This document shows, piece after piece, positions 8,082-15,594 of a stretch of 64,000 nt of DNA (position 1 is the stretch's first letter; each line of letters opens with the position of its first letter). The stretch spans positions 1-64,000 of the forward strand of contig NZ_QUNI01000004.1 in the NCBI RefSeq assembly GCF_003385115.1, given 5' to 3'. Below the pieces are notes generated by a model that saw nothing but the letters and a program-made list of their open reading frames with translations, was not told where the DNA came from and searched no databases. The stretch is from Flavobacterium aquicola (GTDB taxonomy: Bacteria > Bacteroidota > Bacteroidia > Flavobacteriales > Flavobacteriaceae). A program made the translations under genes and the position numbers.

Positions 8082-9152
8082 ATGATGCAATCTATTGAAG
8101 CAAATAATTATCCTGTTCATTTCAATGAAACTGGATATGAAAGACTAAACCAGCACTTAAAAGATACTAAATATTCTGGCCTTTTTATTATTGTTGACAG
8201 CAATACAAATGAGTATTGTCTGCCAAAATTACTTCCTTTATTAGAAACAGATCTGACTATAGAAATCATTGAATTTGAAGCGGGAGAAATCAATAAAAAC
8301 ATTGAAACCTGTATCGAAATCTGGAATGTTCTGACAGAACTTGGAGCTGACAGAAAATCACTTGTTATCAATATAGGAGGCGGTGTTGTAACAGATTTAG
8401 GCGGTTTTGTGGCATCAACTTTCAAAAGAGGGGTTGATTTTATTCATATTCCGACAACTTTATTATCTATGGTTGACGCTTCAGTTGGAGGAAAAAATGG
8501 TGTTGATTTAGGAAATTTAAAAAATCAGATAGGTGTTATAAATACGCCAAAAATGGTTTTGGTAGATACTGCCTATCTTGAAACGGTTCCTCAAAACGAA
8601 ATGCGTTCGGGTCTTGCCGAAATGCTGAAACACGGCTTAATATTCGATAAACCGTACTGGGAATCATTTTTGGACATTAAAGCAATTGATTTTGACCAAT
8701 TAGATACTTTAATACATCGTTCTGTTGAAATCAAGAACATTATAGTAATGCAGGATCCTACTGAGAAAAACATCAGAAAATCATTGAATTTCGGACATAC
8801 ACTAGGACATGCTATTGAAAGTTATTTTTTAGAAAATGAAAATAAAACTACTTTGCTGCATGGAGAAGCAATTGCAGTAGGCATGATTTTGGAAAGCTAT
8901 ATTTCTTTGCATAAAAATTTGATTACCGTAGAGGAATATAATCAAATAAAATCAACGCTGAAATCAATTTATGAGGATGTGGTTTTTGAAGAAAATGATA
9001 TTGATCCAATACTTGAATTACTGATTCACGACAAGAAAAACGAGTATGGGATGATACAATTTGCATTAATTGAAGGCATCGGAAAAATTAAAATTAATCA
9101 ATCTGTTGAAAACGAATTAATTCTAAACGCTTTCGAAGATTATAAATCTTAG
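8082..9152 (+). CDS. aroB: 3-dehydroquinate synthase
   Basis: 356 residues. It converts DAHP to 3-dehydroquinate in the shikimate pathway, using NAD and a divalent metal. Hallmarks: GGGVVTDLGGFVASTFKRG near 95-113, PTTLLSMVDASVGGKNGVD near 120-140, and the metal-binding NFGHTLGHAIES near 240 with a further His in LLHGEAIAVGM. Two adjacent ATG codons lie at the start, and I took the first. It diverges from the proline dehydrogenase with about 90 bases between them. Confidence 0.96.
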   Translation: MMQSIEANNYPVHFNETGYERLNQHLKDTKYSGLFIIVDSNTNEYCLPKLLPLLETDLTIEIIEFEAGEINKNIETCIEIWNVLTELGADRKSLVINIGGGVVTDLGGFVASTFKRGVDFIHIPTTLLSMVDASVGGKNGVDLGNLKNQIGVINTPKMVLVDTAYLETVPQNEMRSGLAEMLKHGLIFDKPYWESFLDIKAIDFDQLDTLIHRSVEIKNIIVMQDPTEKNIRKSLNFGHTLGHAIESYFLENENKTTLLHGEAIAVGMILESYISLHKNLITVEEYNQIKSTLKSIYEDVVFEENDIDPILELLIHDKKNEYGMIQFALIEGIGKIKINQSVENELILNAFEDYKS

Positions 9153-9173
9153 CTATTTTTTAATAAAAAGGAT

Positions 9174-9205
9174 TGCTTTACGTTTATATTATTTTTTACA
9201 TTTGC
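9174..9205 (+). promoter_or_regulatory. Probable promoter of the small gene and speA
   Basis: TTG at 9174-9176 and TACATTTG at 9198-9205 (spacing 21) match the Bacteroidota consensus. The box sits 4 bases before the ATG at 9210, so the transcript leader for the small gene would be extremely short, or the start site lies inside it. Confidence 0.45.
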
Positions 9206-9209
9206 CACA

Positions 9210-9389
9210 ATGAATAAAAATAAAAAAACCAAAATGTTTTCTACGAATAGAAATCGAAACAATAGAGCTTTTTTAAGCATGTTGAAACGTTTCTATGGCA
9301 TAAAAGGAAATTTTAGTTTTGATGTATTTCAATATTTTAAGGCAGACTATGAAGAACTTCAGCTAATCTACGCCAATATAAGAGTTTGA
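9210..9389 (+). CDS. Small basic hypothetical protein (59 residues)
   Basis: The frame runs from ATG to TGA, starting MNKNKKTKMFSTNRNRNN and containing MLKRFYGIKGNFSFDVFQYF. The N-terminal third is rich in K, N and R, and the C-terminal half is more hydrophobic and ends IYANIRV. It lies between aroB and speA, on the same strand, behind a plausible promoter. I do not recognise the family. Support comes from its promoter, its uninterrupted frame and codon use like its neighbours. It could instead be a leader peptide or chance. Confidence 0.45.
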   Translation: MNKNKKTKMFSTNRNRNNRAFLSMLKRFYGIKGNFSFDVFQYFKADYEELQLIYANIRV

Positions 9390-9445
9390 TTTTATGTTAA
9401 TTCTATTTTTTAAATACAATTAATGCATAAAACTCTAAAAAACAA

Positions 9446-10843
9446 ATGAATACAAAATATTCTGACTTAATAAATCAAACGTATTACTTTCCGCAAGAAG
9501 AATTCAAATTAAACAAAGATAATCTTCAGTTTCATAATATCGATTTAATGAAATTGGTTGAACAATACGGTACGCCTTTAAAGTTTACATATCTGCCACA
9601 GATTTCTAATAACATCAACAAAGCCAAAAGCTGGTTTCGTAAATCGATGGAAAAAAATAAATATGAGGCAAAATATTATTATTGTTACTGCACAAAAAGT
9701 TCTCATTTTGAGTACGTGATGAATGAAGCTTTCAAGAATAACATTCATGTTGAAACTTCATCTGCTTTTGATATAAATATTGTTGAGAATTTATTAGAAA
9801 ACGGAAAAATAAATAAAAGCACTTTTATCATTTGTAATGGTTTCAAAAGAGATCAATACATTGAAAACATTGCCCGATTAGTTAATAATGGACATAAAAA
9901 TACTATTCCAATTATTGACAACTATGAAGAGCTGGATTTATTACAGGGACAAATTAATGGTAAATTTAAAATCGGAATCAGGATTGCTGCTGAAGAAGAG
10001 CCTAAATTTGAATTTTATACGTCTCGATTAGGAATTGGATATAAAAACATTGTTCCTTTCTATAAAAAAGAAATAAAAGAAAATAAAAATCTGGAACTTA
10101 AAATGTTGCACTTTTTTATTAATACAGGAATAAATGACAATGCATATTATTGGAATGAGCTTGTAAAATGTATCAAGGTTTATGTCGCTTTGAAAAAAGA
10201 ATGCCCTACTCTTGATGGCTTGAATATTGGAGGCGGTTTTCCAATCAAAAATTCATTGGCTTTCGAATACGATTACCAATATATGATTGATGAAATTATC
10301 AATCAGATTAAAATTGCATGTGACGAAGCAGAGGTTGATGTTCCAAATATTTTTACGGAGTTTGGTTCGTTTACAGTTGGAGAAAGCGGTGGCGCCATTT
10401 ATCAGGTTTTGTATCAAAAACAGCAAAATGACAGAGAAAAGTGGAACATGATTGATTCCTCTTTCATTACAACTTTGCCAGATACTTGGGCAATAAATAA
10501 GCGTTTTATCATGTTAGCTATTAACAGATGGAATGAAACTTACGAAAGAGTTTTATTAGGCGGGATGACTTGTGACAGTGATGATTATTACAACTCTGAA
10601 CAGAACATGAATGCCATTTATCTGCCAAAATACAATAAAGAGAAACCTCTGTATTTAGGATTTTTCAATACAGGAGCATATCAGGAAACTATTGGTGGTT
10701 TCGGTGGTTTACAGCACTGCTTGATACCACAGCCAAAACATATTCTGATTGACCGCGATGAGAATGGAATATTGGCAACCGAAGTATTTTCTGAACAGCA
10801 GACCGCTGAAGATGTACTAAAAATATTAGGTTATAATAAATAA
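9446..10843 (+). CDS. speA: Arginine decarboxylase, PLP-dependent alanine-racemase fold
   Basis: 465 residues, shorter than the ~650-residue proteobacterial SpeA, as in the form found in Bacteroidota. The N-terminal barrel carries a candidate PLP lysine in YYCYCTKSSHF (about residue 75). The glycine-rich phosphate loop is NIGGGFPIKNSL (about 260), and the EFG turn in FTEFGSFTVGESG precedes the C-terminal beta domain, where GGMTCDSDD carries the usual active-site C-D pair. It would make agmatine for polyamine synthesis. The next gene is a deoxyhypusine synthase homologue, which supports the polyamine role. Diaminopimelate decarboxylase is the main alternative. Confidence 0.82.
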   Translation: MNTKYSDLINQTYYFPQEEFKLNKDNLQFHNIDLMKLVEQYGTPLKFTYLPQISNNINKAKSWFRKSMEKNKYEAKYYYCYCTKSSHFEYVMNEAFKNNIHVETSSAFDINIVENLLENGKINKSTFIICNGFKRDQYIENIARLVNNGHKNTIPIIDNYEELDLLQGQINGKFKIGIRIAAEEEPKFEFYTSRLGIGYKNIVPFYKKEIKENKNLELKMLHFFINTGINDNAYYWNELVKCIKVYVALKKECPTLDGLNIGGGFPIKNSLAFEYDYQYMIDEIINQIKIACDEAEVDVPNIFTEFGSFTVGESGGAIYQVLYQKQQNDREKWNMIDSSFITTLPDTWAINKRFIMLAINRWNETYERVLLGGMTCDSDDYYNSEQNMNAIYLPKYNKEKPLYLGFFNTGAYQETIGGFGGLQHCLIPQPKHILIDRDENGILATEVFSEQQTAEDVLKILGYNK

Positions 10844-10861
10844 TAAATATAAATTGGGAGA

Positions 10862-10892
10862 TAAGAAATTTGATATTTATAAATTTCTTTTA
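10862..10892. terminator. Weak hairpin between speA and the DHS-like gene
   Basis: AAGAAATTT and AAATTTCTT form a 9-bp stem followed by TTTATTTG. It is AT-rich and has no clean T-run, so it may be an attenuating structure rather than a full stop between the two genes. Confidence 0.3.
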
Positions 10893-10954
10893 TTTGTAAA
10901 TCCAAATCTCAATTACCCTTTTGAACACTAAACAAAAAAAAGAAAAAAAAGAAT

Positions 10955-11926
10955 ATGAGTAAAGGACCAATCAGTCAGTTTATTGAAAAGCATTATCTGC
11001 ATTTCAATTCTGCATCTTTAGTTGACGCTGCAAAAGCTTATGAGCAGCAATTAGCCAATGGTGCAAAAATGATGGTAAGTATGGCTGGTGCAATGAGTAC
11101 CGCTGAAATTGGAAAGATTTTTGCCGAAATAATCCGTCAGGATAAAGTTCAGATTATTTCTTGCACAGGAGCAAATCTTGAAGAAGACATTATGAATTTG
11201 GTAGCGCATTCTCACTACGAAAGAGTACCAAACTATCGTGATTTAACTCCTCAGGATGAATGGGCTTTATTGGAAAGAGGTTTGAATAGAGTTACAGATA
11301 CTTGTATTCCTGAGCATGAAGCTTTTCGTCGTCTTCAAAAACACATTTATAAAATTTGGAAAGATGCTGATGACAAAGGAGAAAGATATTTCCCTCATGA
11401 GTTCATGTACAAAATGTTACTTTCAGGTGTCTTAGAAGAATATTATGAAATTGATTTAAAAGACAGCTGGATGTATGCTGCAGCTGAGAAAAATTTACCT
11501 ATTATTGTACCAGGCTGGGAAGATAGCACAATGGGAAATATTTTCGCATCATATGTTATAAAAGGAGATTTGAAAGCTTCAACAATGAAATCTGGAATCG
11601 AATACATGACATATCTTGCAGATTGGTATCCAAAAAACAGCAGTAATGGTATTGGTTTCTTCCAAATTGGCGGTGGTATTGCAGGAGATTTTCCAATTTG
11701 TGTAGTACCAATGTTATATCAGGATATGGAAATGCATGATGTACCGTTCTGGAGTTATTTTTGCCAAATCTCAGATTCTACAACTAGTTACGGTTCATAT
11801 TCCGGAGCAGTTCCTAATGAAAAGATTACTTGGGGTAAGTTAGATATTAACACTCCTAAATTCATTATTGAGTCTGATGCTACTATTGTGGCTCCATTAA
11901 TTTTCGCATATTTGTTAGATCTATAA
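10955..11926 (+). CDS. Deoxyhypusine synthase-like protein (bacterial polyamine enzyme)
   Basis: 323 residues. The family uses NAD and spermidine to move an aminobutyl group through a lysine enamine. In eukaryotes and archaea the acceptor is eIF5A, but bacteria lack that protein, so a polyamine such as putrescine or agmatine is the likely acceptor. The catalytic lysine is conserved as Lys295 in NEKITWGKLD, followed by IESDATIVAPL, like the eukaryotic SWGK and YADASLVFPL. NAD-site segments (CTGANLEEDI, QIGGGIAGDFP) are also present. It sits just after speA, and there is no agmatinase gene between or beside them. Confidence 0.85.
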   Translation: MSKGPISQFIEKHYLHFNSASLVDAAKAYEQQLANGAKMMVSMAGAMSTAEIGKIFAEIIRQDKVQIISCTGANLEEDIMNLVAHSHYERVPNYRDLTPQDEWALLERGLNRVTDTCIPEHEAFRRLQKHIYKIWKDADDKGERYFPHEFMYKMLLSGVLEEYYEIDLKDSWMYAAAEKNLPIIVPGWEDSTMGNIFASYVIKGDLKASTMKSGIEYMTYLADWYPKNSSNGIGFFQIGGGIAGDFPICVVPMLYQDMEMHDVPFWSYFCQISDSTTSYGSYSGAVPNEKITWGKLDINTPKFIIESDATIVAPLIFAYLLDL

Positions 11927-11935
11927 TAATTATTT

Positions 11936-12337
11936 ATGAAAAGAGTAATAGTTGATTACGCCAAATTGACCAACGAAATTTTAAATCTTTTGGTCGAAAA
12001 ATTCCCTGATGGATATGATGATTCTGATATCATTCGATTTAGAAATGCTAAAAATGAATTGGTAGAAGCTGTCGAAGTTAGAACTGAAGACACTATATAT
12101 TTGGTAAAAGTAAGTACTAAACTTGCTGATAGAATTGGGAATTACGATGAAGATGATGAAATGGATGATGTTGTTGAACCAATCAGCGGTTTAGAATTAG
12201 ATGTAGAAGATGCTGACGACGACGATGACGAAGATGAAAATCTAGACAAACCAGATTTAGATGGAGATGATGATGATGAAGACTCTGATGGTAAAGATAT
12301 CTCAGACGAAGATGACGATGACGACGATGAAGATTAA
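11936..12337 (+). CDS. Conserved acidic protein with a D/E tail
   Basis: 133 residues. The first 70 form a compact, mixed-charge domain (MKRVIVDYAKLTNEILNLLV... TIYLVKVSTKLADRIG). Residues 71-133 are almost entirely Asp and Glu with a few Gly/Ser. Such proteins are often labelled DNA primase in flavobacterial genomes, but no primase motif (zinc finger or TOPRIM) is present, so I do not use that name. It starts 9 bases after the DHS-like gene and is probably cotranscribed with it. The acidic tail suggests binding to basic partners, but that is inference. Confidence 0.75.
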   Translation: MKRVIVDYAKLTNEILNLLVEKFPDGYDDSDIIRFRNAKNELVEAVEVRTEDTIYLVKVSTKLADRIGNYDEDDEMDDVVEPISGLELDVEDADDDDDEDENLDKPDLDGDDDDEDSDGKDISDEDDDDDDED

Positions 12338-12360
12338 TTTTTAAATTTCATTAAATATAG

Positions 12361-12391
12361 AAAAGGAACTCAAATTCGGGTTCCTTTTTTT
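12361..12391 (+). terminator. Rho-independent terminator
   Basis: AAAGGAAC (12362-12369) pairs with GTTCCTTT (12380-12387), followed by a T-run. It ends the speA-DHS-acidic protein group. Confidence 0.75.
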
Positions 12392-12422
12392 ATTACATTT
12401 ATTTTTCTAAATATACGCCAAA

Positions 12423-14540
12423 ATGACAACACAGATTTTACGAGCCAAACTTAAAGAAAATTTTGGGTTTGAAAAATTCAGACCCAATCAGGAAGAAATT
12501 ATTAATTGCATTCTTAGCGGAAAAGACACATTGGCAATCATGCCAACGGGAGGAGGAAAATCTATATGTTTCCAGCTTCCGGCTTTAGTTTTTCCAGGAA
12601 TCACAATTGTGATTTCGCCATTAATTGCTCTGATGAAAGATCAGGTGGACAGTCTGAAAGCAAACGGAATTGATGCCTGCTTTATTAACAGCAGCCAGTC
12701 ATCTGAAGAACAGCAATTTCATATTCAAAATTTAAAAGACAATAAAGTTAAATTGGTCTATGTTGCACCGGAGAGTTTATCATTTTTAGAAAATGCGTTT
12801 AGTCAGATAACTGTAAGTCTTATTGCGATTGATGAGGCACATTGCATTTCTGCATGGGGTCATGATTTTCGTCCGGCATATACCAATTTGGGATATTTGA
12901 AAAACCGCTTCCCTTCTACTCCAATCTTGGCATTGACTGCAACTGCCGATAAAGCGACCCGTACCGATATTTCGGAACAGCTAAATTTAAAAAGTCCAAA
13001 AATTTTTATTTCTTCCTTTGATAGAAAAAATTTAAGTTTGGAAGTGAGACCTGCATTGGATCGTGTAAAGCAGATTATTGATTTTATAAAAAATAAACCA
13101 AATGAATCCGGTATTGTATATTGCCTTAGTAGAAAGACTACAGAAGAACTTACCGAAAAATTGCAAAAAACTGGTGTAAAAGCCAAAGCATATCATGCTG
13201 GTTTAGACAGTAAAATACGTTCTAAAACTCAGGATGAATTTATAAGCGATGAATGTCAGGTAGTTTGTGCAACTATTGCTTTTGGAATGGGAATCGATAA
13301 ATCAAATGTTCGCTGGGTTATTCATTATAATCTTCCAAAAAATATTGAAGGCTATTATCAGGAAATTGGAAGAGCCGGTCGTGATGGTTTACCATCTGAA
13401 ACTGTTTTGTTCGAAAGTTATGGTGACATGATTCAGCTGCAGAAATTTGCTTCGGAAGGATTAAACGCCGAAGTACAGCTGGCGAAATTGGAACGAATGA
13501 AACAATATGCAGATGCACTGAGCTGCCGCAGAAAAATTTTACTTTCCTATTTCGGAGAATTGGTTTCGGAGAATTGCGGTAATTGTGATATCTGCAAAAA
13601 TCCTCCAGCTTTTTTTGACGGAACAATTATTGCTCAAAAAGCATTGTCTGCAGTAGCACGTTTACAGGAATCTGAAGCACTGCCAGTAATTGTTGATTTT
13701 TTGAGAGGATCCAAAAACGCTTCCATTTATGACAAAGGATATCAAAATTTAAAAACCTATGGAGTTGGAGCAGATATTTCTTGGTATGACTGGAACCAAT
13801 ATCTTATTCAATTGATCAATTTGGGATATTGCGAAATTGCTTTTCATCAGCAGAATAAAATTAAATTGACTCCTTTTGCAAAAAAAGTTTTATTTGACGG
13901 AGAAAAAGTAAAACTGACGACAGTTCAAAAAATAAATAAAGAAAAAGCTGAAACTAAAACTGTTAAAACAAATTCAAATGCAAATACAAATTCTCTTTTT
14001 GAGTTTCTTAGAAAACTTCGAACAGAAATTGCTAAAGAAGAAGCAGTTCCAGCTTACGTAATTTTTAGTGATGCAACTTTAAAACAGTTAGAACTTCACA
14101 GACCAATGAGCGATTCCGATTTTTTAGCGATCGATGGAGTCGGAAAAGCAAAATTAGAAAAGTATGGTGACGTTTTTATAAAAGCAATTATTGAGTTTCA
14201 AAATATAAAAAACACAAAACTAAAAAAAGAAAATACAACTTATAAGGAAACTTTAGAATTATTTCAAAACGGAATGGCTGTTGAAGAAATCGCACTAAAA
14301 AGAAAATTGAGAGTTCCAACGATTATTTCACATTTAGCTAAATTATACAGTGACGGACATCCGATTGATTTAAGTGTATTTATAACGGAGCAGGAAATTG
14401 CCAAAATCGCTGATGCAAAAATAAAACTAGAATCTCCAAATGCTTTGAAACCTTATTTTGAATTTTTTGAAGAACAGATTTCTTATGATAAAATTAGAGT
14501 TGGTTTAACAATACTTGAAAAAGAAAATATAGTAATATAA
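12423..14540 (+). CDS. recQ: RecQ family ATP-dependent DNA helicase
   Basis: 705 residues, with domains in the canonical order. Two RecA-like lobes carry Walker A PTGGGKSICFQLPA (about 40-55), the DEAH box IDEAHCISAWGHDFRP (about 136-150) and motif VI QEIGRAGRDG (about 318-327). A four-cysteine zinc module follows (CRRKILLSYFGE ... CGNCDIC, about 366-392), then the RQC winged helix, an HRDC domain (about 522-596) and an extra C-terminal helical/HTH segment. It unwinds DNA 3' to 5' in recombination and fork repair. The next gene, 4 bases on, encodes a DNA glycosylase, so the two probably form a repair operon. Confidence 0.95.
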   Translation: MTTQILRAKLKENFGFEKFRPNQEEIINCILSGKDTLAIMPTGGGKSICFQLPALVFPGITIVISPLIALMKDQVDSLKANGIDACFINSSQSSEEQQFHIQNLKDNKVKLVYVAPESLSFLENAFSQITVSLIAIDEAHCISAWGHDFRPAYTNLGYLKNRFPSTPILALTATADKATRTDISEQLNLKSPKIFISSFDRKNLSLEVRPALDRVKQIIDFIKNKPNESGIVYCLSRKTTEELTEKLQKTGVKAKAYHAGLDSKIRSKTQDEFISDECQVVCATIAFGMGIDKSNVRWVIHYNLPKNIEGYYQEIGRAGRDGLPSETVLFESYGDMIQLQKFASEGLNAEVQLAKLERMKQYADALSCRRKILLSYFGELVSENCGNCDICKNPPAFFDGTIIAQKALSAVARLQESEALPVIVDFLRGSKNASIYDKGYQNLKTYGVGADISWYDWNQYLIQLINLGYCEIAFHQQNKIKLTPFAKKVLFDGEKVKLTTVQKINKEKAETKTVKTNSNANTNSLFEFLRKLRTEIAKEEAVPAYVIFSDATLKQLELHRPMSDSDFLAIDGVGKAKLEKYGDVFIKAIIEFQNIKNTKLKKENTTYKETLELFQNGMAVEEIALKRKLRVPTIISHLAKLYSDGHPIDLSVFITEQEIAKIADAKIKLESPNALKPYFEFFEEQISYDKIRVGLTILEKENIVI

Positions 14541-14544
14541 ATTT

Positions 14545-15024
14545 ATGGCAATATATTCTTTCCCATATTTTATTGATTCAAATGCCAAAGTTTTAATTTT
14601 AGGAACTATGCCTGGCGCAATGTCTCTTGAAAAACAGGAATATTATGCGCACCCAAGAAATCATTTTTGGAAAATAATATACACACTTTTTGATGTATTG
14701 CCAATTCCCGAAAATTTTGAAGAAAAAATAAAAATTTTAAAAGCTAATAAAATTGGGCTGTGGGATGTGCTTGAAAATTGTGAAAGAAAAGGAAGCTTAG
14801 ATATTCATATCAAAAATCACAAAGAAAATGATTTCATAAGTTTGTTAAAAAAATTCCCAGCAATTAAAAAAATTGTTTTTAACGGGAAGCAAAGTCATGC
14901 ATTTTTTATAAAAAGATTTGGACAGCTAGAAGGCATCACCTATTTTGTAATGCCTTCAACTAGTCCTGCTAATACTATGACTTTTGAAAATAAGTTAAAA
15001 ATTTGGGCAGAATGTTTTAAATAA
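14545..15024 (+). CDS. DNA-deoxyinosine / mismatch DNA glycosylase (UDG superfamily)
   Basis: 159 residues. The N-terminal motif LILGTMPGAMSLEKQEYYAH matches the GxxPG motif of uracil-DNA-glycosylase superfamily members that act on hypoxanthine or mismatched bases. NHFWKIIYTLF follows it, and VMPSTSPANT near the C-terminus is the leucine-loop (HPSPA-like) motif. It would excise deaminated adenine (hypoxanthine) or uracil to start base excision repair. It starts 4 bases after recQ and is likely cotranscribed. Substrate preference within the superfamily is not decided by the sequence alone. Confidence 0.88.
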   Translation: MAIYSFPYFIDSNAKVLILGTMPGAMSLEKQEYYAHPRNHFWKIIYTLFDVLPIPENFEEKIKILKANKIGLWDVLENCERKGSLDIHIKNHKENDFISLLKKFPAIKKIVFNGKQSHAFFIKRFGQLEGITYFVMPSTSPANTMTFENKLKIWAECFK

Positions 15025-15026
15025 AA

Positions 15027-15548
15027 CTAATTGTTTAAATATCTTTCTGCAAAAACTCTTTTATGATGTTTGAGATGCCCAAGGAGTATAAACCCAATTG
15101 CTCTTACTGAAATTTCATGATTTGATGCTGTTCCAATTCTTCTTAGCTGTTCGTTAGAAAAACTTTTGAACATGAGTAAATTAGAATGTCTTACTGCTGA
15201 AAACTCAGTCAATAAATCTTGGATACTTCTGCTTTTGGCATCTGTATTGTTTGCATAATCATTTTCTTCAAAACCAGGTAAAGGTGTTTTATCATTTCTA
15301 GAAATTCTCAGTGCGCGATATGCAAAAATTCTTTCAGTATCAATAATGTGCTGAATAATTTCTTTGATGGTCCATTTACCTTCAGCATAACTATAATCAA
15401 ATTTGTCCAAAGGAATGTTTTGGACAAATTTGATAAAGTCATGTAAACTAATTTCTAATTCTTCAAATAATTCAACATTTTCCAATGTCTGTATATAGGT
15501 AGCATTAAATTTTGAATATTCATCTATTGGCAGTTGATTAGAATTCAT
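15027..15548 (-). CDS. DinB family protein (DUF664-like four-helix bundle)
   Basis: 173 residues. The DinB-fold histidine triad is visible: IQHIIDTERIFAYR (first metal ligand) and the C-terminal GHLKHHKRVFAERY. Such proteins form a four-helix bundle with a metal site. Many are bacillithiol-dependent or have unknown roles in damage response. It is convergent with the glycosylase gene, with only 2 bases between the stops. No operon partner is evident. Confidence 0.85.
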   Translation of the reverse strand: MNSNQLPIDEYSKFNATYIQTLENVELFEELEISLHDFIKFVQNIPLDKFDYSYAEGKWTIKEIIQHIIDTERIFAYRALRISRNDKTPLPGFEENDYANNTDAKSRSIQDLLTEFSAVRHSNLLMFKSFSNEQLRRIGTASNHEISVRAIGFILLGHLKHHKRVFAERYLNN

Positions 15549-15594
15549 AATGACTATTTTTAGAAATTTAGATTATTTTTTTTTGTTTTATATG

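Noticed and set aside
12160..12337. D/E-rich tail as a tandem repeat or CRISPR-like array
   Set aside because: It is codon-level repetition (GAT/GAC/GAA) within one coding frame, with no spacers.
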